Below are positions 8,009 through 15,653 of a stretch of 29,471 bases of DNA, one piece after another. The translations under genes and the position numbers were made by a program. The stretch is from UBA2653 sp964572685 (GTDB taxonomy: Bacteria; Pseudomonadota; Gammaproteobacteria; Legionellales; Legionellaceae). Location of the stretch: positions 1 through 29,471 of the forward strand of contig CAZNFJ010000021.1 in assembly GCA_964572685.1 (NCBI GenBank), written 5' to 3'. The notes beneath the pieces were generated by a model. The model had not been told where the DNA came from. It saw only the letters and a list, made by a program, of their open reading frames with translations, and made no database searches. How positions within the stretch are numbered: the first letter of the stretch is position 1; each line of letters starts with the position of its first letter.

Positions 8009-9202
8009 TTATGCTTCACTCATCTCAAATACTTTTACGGAATTTAATACTTCACAAATTCTATCAATTTCATGATCTTTTAAATCTGGGAAATTTCCAA
8101 TATAAAATCCAAAAAAATGAATATGTTCAGTTTGAGGAAACTGCAAATGATAATCTTTCGGAATTATGTTCTGTAAATAGGGTTGTCTCAATTGATTTCC
8201 ACCACCAGCACTTCCTCGACGAAACTCAATACCATTTTCACGCATTACTTTCATTAAGTGCTCTGCAAAACGCATATCTGGATTTTTTAAAACCAAATTA
8301 AATGCATAATTACTTGAGCCCTCTAATTTAAAATCTGTTCGGTAGAGGTTCTGATTAATTTGAGATAAAAATCGTTTTAAATTAGCTGTTCTACGTTTGA
8401 CATTATCATCAAGACGTTTTAACTGAGAACGTCCTAAAATACCACCTAATTCAGTATTCCTCATATTGTACGCTGAGTATGCAAAAATAAAATCAGGGTT
8501 TAAAGCCGGATAATTATCTTTATATGCTTGTTTCAATTGCTCATCATTAGCTTCGCGCACCATTCCATGAGAACGAAGCATTCGTGCCTGTTGATAAATA
8601 ACAGGATCATTTGTACAAACCATACCACCTTCAATCGTACTCATATGGTGAGCATAATAAAAAGAAAAATTAGATATCCAACCGATACTTCCAAGTTTTT
8701 TTCCATGGTGTGTTGCACCATGAGATTCACAAACATCTTCTATTAATGGAATATTTCTTCTTTTTAACTCATCAATGAGTTCATCAATCAAGCCATCGAA
8801 ACCTTGAACATGCGTTAAAAATACTGCTCTCGTTTTATCAGTAATTTTTGCTAAAATTTGCTTAGGATCCATCGCAAGAGTTTGAGGATCAATATCAACA
8901 AATACTGGCGTAAATCCATTTTGTAAAACAGATGCCACATCTGAAATCCAAGTTAAAGGAGGTGTAATGACCTCCCCCCCCTCGGGATGTTTAATTTTCA
9001 ACAACGTCATCGTTAATAAATTAGCAGAAGCTCCTGAATTCACAAAAACACTATATTTTACACCAAGCCAATCAGACCATTCCTGTTCAAAAGCTCTTAC
9101 GTTAGCACCATGTGTTAAGATAGGATCATCTTTTTTTAAATATTCAATCAATAAATCCAAATCTTCACGTAAAATATTATTTCTCATCAATGGAAACTGC
9201 AT
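8009..9202 (-). CDS. PMP-dependent sugar 3-dehydratase, ColD/RfbH-like (DegT/DnrJ/EryC1/StrS fold)
   Basis: A 397-residue fold-type I PLP enzyme. In ordinary sugar aminotransferases of this family a lysine precedes the H-I-T-T-G-E-G-G stretch and forms the internal aldimine. Here the motif reads SFYYAHHMSTIEGG (180-193), placing His185 at that position. The same lysine-to-histidine change defines ColD and RfbH, which remove the C3 hydroxyl of 4-keto-6-deoxy sugars. It lacks the extra N-terminal length and iron-sulfur ligands expected of RfbH and no reductase partner is nearby, so the glutamate-using ColD (GDP-4-keto-6-deoxymannose 3-dehydratase) is the closer model. Gmd in the same cluster would supply that substrate. 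Shine-Dalgarno AAGGA lies 6 bases before the ATG. It lies directly after the transketolase pair. Confidence 0.85.
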   Translation of the reverse strand: MQFPLMRNNILREDLDLLIEYLKKDDPILTHGANVRAFEQEWSDWLGVKYSVFVNSGASANLLTMTLLKIKHPEGGEVITPPLTWISDVASVLQNGFTPVFVDIDPQTLAMDPKQILAKITDKTRAVFLTHVQGFDGLIDELIDELKRRNIPLIEDVCESHGATHHGKKLGSIGWISNFSFYYAHHMSTIEGGMVCTNDPVIYQQARMLRSHGMVREANDEQLKQAYKDNYPALNPDFIFAYSAYNMRNTELGGILGRSQLKRLDDNVKRRTANLKRFLSQINQNLYRTDFKLEGSSNYAFNLVLKNPDMRFAEHLMKVMRENGIEFRRGSAGGGNQLRQPYLQNIIPKDYHLQFPQTEHIHFFGFYIGNFPDLKDHEIDRICEVLNSVKVFEMSEA

Positions 9203-9214
9203 TTCTCATCCTTT

Positions 9215-10186
9215 TTATTCAACAAAACAAGCCTGTTTAATTCGAAGTATACTTTGATAAATTTCATCAAAACCCAAACCAATTTTTTGATGAAGCTCTA
9301 GTCGATTTCCCAACTCAAATTGGTAAGATCCTTTTACACCAAAGTTATGTAAATTTTTGCTTAAATGATTCTTATTTAGCCAATTAAGAATCATCATATC
9401 CATCCCGCCTTTTCCAACAAATCCTTCTTCAAGCGAAATAATATGCTTATAGCTTTGTAATTCATATTTAAAAGCTTCATCTGAAAAATGAGTCACATTA
9501 AATAAGTCAATCACACCGATCTCAATATCATTTTTTTGTAATTGTTGAGCCAATTGCAAAGCCGTATGAACCATATACCCTGTAGCAATGATACAAATAT
9601 CTTTACCTTTTTTAAGATGATTAAATCCCGCAGGCAAACTCCACTCATGATGTTCATAAACAGGTGGCAGAATTTGCGCATCCAATCGAATATATTTAGG
9701 CCCATCTAGTAAATGACAACGTTCAAACAAATTCGCGGCAGATATCGAATCACAAGGAGATAAGACCTCAAATGTTGGTAAAGCGCGCATAATCGATATA
9801 TCTTCATAGCACTGATGCGTTGGTCCTGACACCACATAACTATAACCAGCTCCTACTCCGATTAAGTTCACATTCATTTTACGAACAGTAGAAAGCAATG
9901 CAAGATTTACTCGAATTTGCTCATAGCAACGCATAGTAATAAAAGGAGCAATTGCGTAAGCAAACACTTTATACCCCTCTAATCCCAGCCCTGCAGAAAC
10001 ATTTATCAAATTTTGCTCAGCTATGCCAACATTTACAAAACGATTAGAAAAATCAGCACGAATACTATCCAAAACCGGAGAACCAAAATCAGCACTTACA
10101 AAAAATATATTTTCATCTTGATACATTTCCTGATGAATTCTCTTTAAAAATGCATCACGCATAGCAATAGGTCGTTGTATAGTCAT
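9215..10186 (-). CDS. Transketolase-like C-terminal subunit (pyrimidine-binding/TK-C half)
   Basis: The second half of a two-gene thiamine diphosphate enzyme. The 323-residue product has VGIAEQNLINVSAGL with the conserved catalytic glutamate (Glu57) that activates the cofactor's aminopyrimidine, an APF-TMRCYEQIR segment, and a C-terminal transketolase domain (about 190-320). The frame opens with TTG at 10189, but the ATG at 10186 overlaps the stop of the N-terminal half by one base (TGATG), a coupling that suits a 1:1 complex. Split transketolases of this type occur in archaea, in many bacteria, and in secondary-metabolite and polysaccharide clusters. Candidate reactions are two-carbon ketol transfer to a keto-sugar nucleotide, or sedoheptulose 7-phosphate formation. 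A DXP-synthase-like activity is less likely. Confidence 0.88.
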   Translation of the reverse strand: MTIQRPIAMRDAFLKRIHQEMYQDENIFFVSADFGSPVLDSIRADFSNRFVNVGIAEQNLINVSAGLGLEGYKVFAYAIAPFITMRCYEQIRVNLALLSTVRKMNVNLIGVGAGYSYVVSGPTHQCYEDISIMRALPTFEVLSPCDSISAANLFERCHLLDGPKYIRLDAQILPPVYEHHEWSLPAGFNHLKKGKDICIIATGYMVHTALQLAQQLQKNDIEIGVIDLFNVTHFSDEAFKYELQSYKHIISLEEGFVGKGGMDMMILNWLNKNHLSKNLHNFGVKGSYQFELGNRLELHQKIGLGFDEIYQSILRIKQACFVE

Positions 10187-11001
10187 CAATTATTCTCCTT
10201 AGCTAAAAGTACATCAATATCTTCCGGCTTAGGATTCATAATATGGCATAAAGGTTTATTTTCTATAGAAGGAACACCATGACCTTTCAAAGTATTTGCA
10301 ATCAATACCTTTGGTTTACTATTTTTAATGTTCTTTAAGTATAATAAAGATTCTGTTACTTGATGAACATCATTTCCATCCGCAACAGCACATTCCCAAC
10401 CAAAAACCTCAAATTTTTTATATAAATCACGATGATCAATAATGTTTTCAGTTCGATCAAGCATACTAATTTGATTATTATCAACAATAAGAATTAAATT
10501 ATCCAATCCTTGATGTGCTGCAAACATAATAGCTTCCCAACATGCTCCTTCATGAAGCTCACCATCACCAGTAACAACAAAAACTTGCTCCTTTGCACCT
10601 CGGACTTTTAAACCAAGAGCCATCCCACTGGCTACGCCTAAACCATGTCCTAAAGAACCATTAACCGTTTCATAACCAGGAATAATTGGGTCAGGGATCC
10701 CTCCTAGAAAACTACCAGTCTGGCAAACTTTATTTAATTCTTCAATATCATAAAAACCTAAATCAGCTAGAATAGGATACATACAAATCGAACCATGTCC
10801 CTTACTAATAATACATCTGTCTCTATCTGAGCTGTAAGGTTGTTGAGAATTAAAGTTTAATACACCTCCATAATACAAAGAAACAAAAATCTCAACAGCT
10901 GACAAAGAAGAAGCTATTCTTGTTTCAGGCGCTCTTCGGTGAATCTTCAATGTTTCTAGCCAAACCCAATAGGCTTTAGTTTTCAAACCATGCATATCCA
11001 T
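10186..11001 (-). CDS. Transketolase-like N-terminal subunit (thiamine diphosphate-binding half)
   Basis: The first half of the split thiamine enzyme, 271 residues. The thiamine-diphosphate motif runs from GDGE (145-148) to VDNN (173-176), with SKGHG (66-70) and NGSLGHGLG (114-122) supplying phosphate- and substrate-binding histidines as in transketolase. The protein ends soon after TLKGHGVPSIENKPLCHIMNP, as typical N-terminal subunits do. A purine-rich Shine-Dalgarno (GAGAGGGG) precedes the ATG at 11001. It follows hddA by 11 bases and overlaps the C-terminal subunit. Its placement between hddA and the ColD-like/hddC genes is the unusual feature: a normal housekeeping transketolase would be a single 660-residue chain elsewhere. 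Confidence 0.9.
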   Translation of the reverse strand: MDMHGLKTKAYWVWLETLKIHRRAPETRIASSLSAVEIFVSLYYGGVLNFNSQQPYSSDRDRCIISKGHGSICMYPILADLGFYDIEELNKVCQTGSFLGGIPDPIIPGYETVNGSLGHGLGVASGMALGLKVRGAKEQVFVVTGDGELHEGACWEAIMFAAHQGLDNLILIVDNNQISMLDRTENIIDHRDLYKKFEVFGWECAVADGNDVHQVTESLLYLKNIKNSKPKVLIANTLKGHGVPSIENKPLCHIMNPKPEDIDVLLAKENN

Positions 11002-11012
11002 ACATCCCCTCT

Positions 11013-12008
11013 CTACAATCCATTTGGCTGATATAAAACGACCTTACTGCCTGAGTCTTCAAAACGAAAAGGAACATGAATCAAATGTTTTAAAGTCAAT
11101 TTAACTCGCTCCTGATGCTCTGGTGGCACAAAAAATAATAAAAAACCTCCTCCCCCAGCACCAAGTATCTTGCCACCTACAGCCCCTGATTTAAATCCTG
11201 CCTCATATATCGCATCAATTTCTGGGGTAGATATTTTTTCTGATAACTCACGTTTTAACAGCCAACTATCATGTAATAGTTTGCCAAATTCCAGAATTGA
11301 TGTATTTGAATTGACTAATATCTGAATAGACTCATCCACCATCTGGTACATGGTTTTTAATTCCAATTCTCTATTTTTTAAGTTTTGAATTTTAGAATGG
11401 GCGATTTCTGAAGCAATTCTTGAAAATCCAGTAAAAAACAACATCATATGACTTTGTAATTCTTGCAAACGCTCATGAGGTAATATCATGGGAGAAACAT
11501 TAATAGCGCCATTGGTTTTAAAATCAATACGATTGAATCCACCAAATGCTGCAGAAACCTGATCTTGAGATCCTACATTTTCACCGACAACATTTTGTTC
11601 AACATAAATGGCATCATACATCAATTGCTCTTTAGAGATATATTTTCCTTTCAAAGCATTTAATGCATTAATTAAGCTAACTGTAAAAGAGGAACTTGAG
11701 CCTAAGCCAGAACGGGCAGGCAAATCACCATCATGATGAATCTCCAAGCCCTCTTGCCAATCCATCCAATTTAACACTCCTTTCACTGCAGGATGATTAA
11801 TCTGGTGTGGCTCATTAACCGTTTCAATAACAGAATAAGCTAAACGATATTTATGTTCAAAAAAAGGAGGTAAATAACGGCAAGTTAAATAACAATACTT
11901 ATCAATAGAAGTGGCCAGTACTGCCCCACTATGTTGTTGATACCAGGCTGGGTAGTCTGTACCACCACCAAAAAAAGACACCCGAAATGGTGTCCGAACA
12001 ATTATCAT
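11013..12008 (-). CDS. hddA: D-glycero-alpha-D-manno-heptose 7-phosphate kinase
   Basis: A GHMP-family kinase that phosphorylates C1 of D-glycero-alpha-D-manno-heptose 7-phosphate, giving the alpha-1,7-bisphosphate used for GDP-heptose. The 331-residue protein starts MIIVRTPFRVSFFGGGTDYP, the family's N-terminal signature, and has the ATP loop LPARSGLGSSSSF (96-108) and late GGKILGAGGGGFLL. The frame extends upstream to a TTG at 12056, but the ATG at 12008 has AGAGAGG 6 bases before it and fits the family start. It follows gmhB by 70 bases, the widest gap inside this block. Confidence 0.94.
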   Translation of the reverse strand: MIIVRTPFRVSFFGGGTDYPAWYQQHSGAVLATSIDKYCYLTCRYLPPFFEHKYRLAYSVIETVNEPHQINHPAVKGVLNWMDWQEGLEIHHDGDLPARSGLGSSSSFTVSLINALNALKGKYISKEQLMYDAIYVEQNVVGENVGSQDQVSAAFGGFNRIDFKTNGAINVSPMILPHERLQELQSHMMLFFTGFSRIASEIAHSKIQNLKNRELELKTMYQMVDESIQILVNSNTSILEFGKLLHDSWLLKRELSEKISTPEIDAIYEAGFKSGAVGGKILGAGGGGFLLFFVPPEHQERVKLTLKHLIHVPFRFEDSGSKVVLYQPNGL

Positions 12009-12078
12009 CCTTGACCTCTCTAAACTAAAAACCAAATAAAGAATATCAAAATTCAAGCTTTATACAAGCCATTTTAGA

Positions 12079-12579
12079 TTATTTTTCAAGAATTAAATTC
12101 ATCACAAAATCCAAAAGAGATGAAAAATCACCAGAAATTGAATTTAAATATATAGGAGTAACCTTTGCTGCCAATGCTGCTTCGACATCACTAGGTTTAT
12201 CCCCAACAAAATATGCATCTTTTAAGTTAAATTTCATTTTATCAGCAAGTTTAAATAACATACCTGGCTTTGGTTTTCGACAATTACATCCCTGCTCTGG
12301 TAAATGAGGACAGTATTCAATACAATCAATTTTTCCACCTTGAATTTCAATATTCATTTCCATCTTTTGATGAATCTTATTTAAAGTATCTAAATCGAAA
12401 TATCCTCGTGACAAAGCAGATTGATTAGTCGCTACACCAATTTTATATCCCGCTTGTGTTAATCTTTGAATAGCTTCTAAACTTCCCGGAATAAAATGAA
12501 ACTCATCAGGGGATTTAATATAATTTGGGGAGTCATGATTAATGACTCCATCCCTATCAAGCAAAACAACTTTGTCCAT
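12079..12579 (-). CDS. gmhB: D-glycero-D-manno-heptose 1,7-bisphosphate 7-phosphatase
   Basis: A HAD-superfamily phosphatase that removes the 7-phosphate after HddA. The 166-residue protein shows the nucleophile motif LLDRDGVIN (Asp8 nucleophile, Asp10 acid), the TNQS motif II (51-54), the zinc-binding set Cys90, His92, Cys98, Cys100, the lysine of RKPKPGM, and GDKPSD (126-131). It is slightly shorter than the usual 180 to 190 residues but no motif is missing. Its ATG is one base after the stop of the fcl-like gene, so both are expressed together. Confidence 0.93.
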   Translation of the reverse strand: MDKVVLLDRDGVINHDSPNYIKSPDEFHFIPGSLEAIQRLTQAGYKIGVATNQSALSRGYFDLDTLNKIHQKMEMNIEIQGGKIDCIEYCPHLPEQGCNCRKPKPGMLFKLADKMKFNLKDAYFVGDKPSDVEAALAAKVTPIYLNSISGDFSSLLDFVMNLILEK

Positions 12580-12580
12580 G

Positions 12581-13528
12581 TTAAGCGTGTTCTAAATTTT
12601 TTTCACACTGACTAAGAAAGAATTCATAAGTCAACCGAAATCCAATATCCAGTGATACCTTAGGCAACCACCCTTTTAATATTATTTTTTGACTATCTAA
12701 AAGCTTTTTAGGCATACCATCTGGATATGATATATCAAATTTAATTTGACCTTGATAGCCAATTACACCAGCAATACTATGAGCCAATTCTGCAATCGTG
12801 TAATCATGTCCCGTCCCCAAATTGATGTAATAATCCTCGCAGCCTTTTTGCATTAAAAAAACCAACCCTTCTGCTGCATCATCTACATACATTAATTCTC
12901 TTTGCGGTTTACCCGTGCCCCATAATATCATTTCATCCTGATTTTGTAATTTTGCCTCATGAAGTTTTCGAATTAAACCCGGAACAACGTGACTATTCAT
13001 GAGATCAAAATTATCATATGGGCCATATAAACTACAAGGAATAGCACTAAAAAAATTTACCCCATACTGACGTCGATAATTCTCACACATTTTAATACCA
13101 GCAATTTTCGCAATTGCATAAGCTTCATTCGTTGGTTCTAAAAATCCTGTTAAAAGATATTCTTCTTTCATAGGTTGTTGACAATTTACTGGGTAAGCAC
13201 AATTTGAACCAACAAAAATAAGGTTTTTAACATTACTTTGCCATGCTGCATGAATGATATTATTTTGTATCATTAAATTTTCATAAATAAAGTCAGCGGG
13301 ATAAGTTTTATTGGCATGAATACCTCCAACTTTTGCTGCTGCAATGATCACTTGATGAGGCTTATGATAATCTAAAAAGTTCACAACATCATTTTGATTA
13401 GTTAAATCCAATTCATGACGTGTGGCTGTAATAATTGAAGAATAACCATGTTTTTTCAAAGCTCTCAATAAAGCAGAACCCAACATTCCTTGATGCCCTG
13501 CAATATAAATTTTTTTATCCTTTTCCAT
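12581..13528 (-). CDS. fcl: GDP-L-fucose synthase-like SDR (first copy in this half; ColC also possible)
   Basis: A bifunctional 3,5-epimerase/4-reductase family enzyme of 315 residues acting on GDP-4-keto-6-deoxymannose. It has GHQGMLGSA (11-19), the catalytic Ser108 and Cys110 in GSNCAYP, Tyr137/Lys141 in EAYAIAK and His180 in NSHVVP, so the epimerase acid/base pair and reductase triad are present. It departs from the second copy (24409-25365) at positions that are otherwise conserved, such as SNCAYP for SSCIYP and CSLYGPYDN for TNLYGVNDN. GDP-colitose synthase ColC belongs to the same family and uses the product of a ColD-type dehydratase, so ColC is a real alternative. Shine-Dalgarno AGG precedes the ATG by 7 bases. 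Confidence 0.82.
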   Translation of the reverse strand: MEKDKKIYIAGHQGMLGSALLRALKKHGYSSIITATRHELDLTNQNDVVNFLDYHKPHQVIIAAAKVGGIHANKTYPADFIYENLMIQNNIIHAAWQSNVKNLIFVGSNCAYPVNCQQPMKEEYLLTGFLEPTNEAYAIAKIAGIKMCENYRRQYGVNFFSAIPCSLYGPYDNFDLMNSHVVPGLIRKLHEAKLQNQDEMILWGTGKPQRELMYVDDAAEGLVFLMQKGCEDYYINLGTGHDYTIAELAHSIAGVIGYQGQIKFDISYPDGMPKKLLDSQKIILKGWLPKVSLDIGFRLTYEFFLSQCEKNLEHA

Positions 13529-13536
13529 AAATCAAC

Positions 13537-14505
13537 CTATTTTCTCAAAACTTCTTTAATTAAATACTGAGGTCTTTCTTTAACCTCTCGAAAAATGGCA
13601 CCTACATATAAGCCTATGAATCCCATCATCATGATTTGCACCCCGCCTAACAATAAAATTGCAGACATGGTTGCAGGCCATCCAGGGGTGTACCAACCCA
13701 TTAATTTTTGAAATAGGACCACAAAAATATATAACAAAGACAAACTTGATAATGCAATACCAGACAATAAAATAATTTTTAATGGCGCATCTGAGAAAGA
13801 AATCAATGCTCTATCTAACCAATAGTAAATTACTCTTTTACTCAACACAGGCATTTTAGTATTCAAACGCCCATCAAAACGCTCATCTCTTTCATAAAAA
13901 ACCTGAGCTTGATGAAATCCAACCCAACTAACCAATCCCCTCATATAAGGCTTTTCTTCTTTAAATGAAATCAGATAATTCACAACCTTTCTAGATAATA
14001 ATTTAAAATCACCTGAGTCCACAGGTAAATCAATATCAGATATTAAATTGATTAGACGATATCCCCATTTTGTAACCCACATCTTTAAAGGATGTTCGCC
14101 ATTTCTTTTTATTCGCGTGGTATAAACCACTTCAACTGAATCTGTTTCTTGCCATTTTTCTATCATTTGGGGAATAACTTCAGGTGGATCTTGCAAATCT
14201 GCATCCATATAAATAACAGCATCACCAGTTGATTCACGAAGTCCTGCTAAAACACACTCTGACACACCAAAATTACGAGACATATTCACAAGAACAATAT
14301 CTCCTTCATCAAAATGTTCTTTAATAACCTTTTCTGAATTATCTTTTGAATAATCATTAACAAAAACTAATTCATAACTCATAATCTTTTGCTGTTCAAT
14401 AAGCCTTTTAAATACATTTCGCAATCTTGAAATTAATTCAGGAAGAACTTTCTCTTCATTATAAAAAGATAATACTACAGAAATTTTAGCGTTCGTTTTA
14501 TTCAT
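13537..14505 (-). CDS. GtrB/DPM1-like GT2 membrane glycosyltransferase
   Basis: A membrane-bound GT2 enzyme of 322 residues that in known relatives moves a sugar from a nucleotide donor to undecaprenyl phosphate. The catalytic domain has VLSFYNEE, FVNDYSKDNS (48-57) and the metal site DADLQDPPE (101-109), then MSRNFGVSECVLAG typical of GtrB and dolichol-phosphate mannosyltransferase. Two membrane helices follow at about 243-267 and 281-307, and the tail RPQYLIKEVL is characteristic. A polyprenyl-phosphate sugar would serve a GT-C enzyme in the periplasm, and the large membrane protein at 19431-21707 is a possible partner. No GtrA flippase is seen. Confidence 0.88.
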   Translation of the reverse strand: MNKTNAKISVVLSFYNEEKVLPELISRLRNVFKRLIEQQKIMSYELVFVNDYSKDNSEKVIKEHFDEGDIVLVNMSRNFGVSECVLAGLRESTGDAVIYMDADLQDPPEVIPQMIEKWQETDSVEVVYTTRIKRNGEHPLKMWVTKWGYRLINLISDIDLPVDSGDFKLLSRKVVNYLISFKEEKPYMRGLVSWVGFHQAQVFYERDERFDGRLNTKMPVLSKRVIYYWLDRALISFSDAPLKIILLSGIALSSLSLLYIFVVLFQKLMGWYTPGWPATMSAILLLGGVQIMMMGFIGLYVGAIFREVKERPQYLIKEVLRK

Positions 14506-14531
14506 TTTTTATCCATTATTTATTAAAAATT

Positions 14532-15653
14532 TTAAACTAAAAATTCATATACCTCTTTGGTTTTTTTCGCGCAATTTTCCCATGACATACTCATTGCCAA
14601 TTTTAAACCTTTTTTTTGTAAATCCTTTCGTAAATTAACCGAATCAATTAATCCTTTCATGGCCTCTTTAATCTGATAAATATTACGCGGATTGACCATG
14701 ATTGCGGCATCACCAGCGACCTCTGGGATAGAAGTAACATTCGAGGTAATCACAGGACAACCACTGGCAAAAGCCTCCAAGATGGGCAAACCAAAACCTT
14801 CATATAAAGAGACATAAACCAATGCAAGTGCTGATTGCAATAAACATTTGACCTCATGATTAGGTAAGAATTTCAACCATTTCACAACTCCTTGTTCTTC
14901 CCCTTTTTGAATTTTTTGCAAAAGATTCGTACTTGCCCAGCCGGCATTTCCAACGATTACAAATGGACATGCGCATTGCTCTTCAAAAGATAAAAGTGCA
15001 TGTGCATCAAGAGCGGCTTCTAGATTTTTTCGAGCTTGTAGGGTACCAACAAAAAGAAAAAAATCTGAATGTATATTTAATTTTTGCAATACTTTTTGTT
15101 TATCTTTTTCAGAAATTTTATCATAAAATGCAGGATTAACACCCAAGTAAGTCACTGAAATTTTTTCTTCAGGTATATCCAAATACTGCATCAGGTCCTT
15201 TTTACTGTACTCAGATATCGTAATAATGTGATCTGCACTTAAAATGGTTTTTCTAAATAAATAATTCTTAAGTGTTCTTAAACGACTGTTTGTCCATTCA
15301 GGATGGATAAAAGGAATTAAATCCATCACCGTTGCAACAACTGGAATGTTTTTTACTCGAGGAATCAAATGATCTGTGGCATGTATCAATTGTGGTTTAA
15401 AATCTGTATTCAAACATTCAATCTTTTTTTTTAAAACTTCACATTCAAAAATATGTTTTAAAAAAGATGGATGCAATGAATACGCATCAGGAAAATCTTT
15501 TAGATCATTTTGTCCATAGATATAGGGTAGTAATTGCAGATTTTCAGACAACAATGCTCTATAGAGCTCTTGGCTATAAACCCCAATCCCATCAACGTGA
15601 TTTCTTTGTAGGCCCTTGGCTAAAAAACCAAGGCCAAAACCCACTTTCAACAT
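14532..15653 (-). CDS. GT4-family glycosyltransferase
   Basis: A cytosolic GT-B glycosyltransferase of 373 residues. It begins MLKVGFGLGFLAKG, has VGTLQARKNLEAAL in the interdomain region, and EGFGLPILEAF with TSIPEVAGDAA in the donor-binding domain. It resembles the plus-strand GT4 (145-1263) in these blocks. Its ATG overlaps the gmd stop by one base (TAATG), so it is translationally coupled to gmd; a rhamnose-, fucose- or mannose-type donor made through Gmd is a reasonable but unproven guess. Confidence 0.9.
   Translation of the reverse strand: MLKVGFGLGFLAKGLQRNHVDGIGVYSQELYRALLSENLQLLPYIYGQNDLKDFPDAYSLHPSFLKHIFECEVLKKKIECLNTDFKPQLIHATDHLIPRVKNIPVVATVMDLIPFIHPEWTNSRLRTLKNYLFRKTILSADHIITISEYSKKDLMQYLDIPEEKISVTYLGVNPAFYDKISEKDKQKVLQKLNIHSDFFLFVGTLQARKNLEAALDAHALLSFEEQCACPFVIVGNAGWASTNLLQKIQKGEEQGVVKWLKFLPNHEVKCLLQSALALVYVSLYEGFGLPILEAFASGCPVITSNVTSIPEVAGDAAIMVNPRNIYQIKEAMKGLIDSVNLRKDLQKKGLKLAMSMSWENCAKKTKEVYEFLV

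Noticed and set aside
7924..8301. Plus-strand 125-codon frame opposite hddC and the ColD-like gene
   Set aside because: Antisense to two motif-bearing genes; its composition mirrors the reverse complement of their codons.
8009..9202. Perosamine-type aminotransferase (Per/RfbE)
   Set aside because: The internal-aldimine lysine is replaced by His185, so ordinary transamination is unlikely.
8009..9202. RfbH (CDP-4-keto-6-deoxyglucose 3-dehydratase)
   Set aside because: No CDP-glucose pathway genes or iron-sulfur reductase are nearby; a GDP-sugar route via Gmd fits better.
9215..11001. Split pyruvate dehydrogenase E1 or DXP synthase
   Set aside because: No E2/E3 genes follow, and the SKGHG and NGSLGHGLG motifs are those of transketolase; the pair also sits in a sugar operon.
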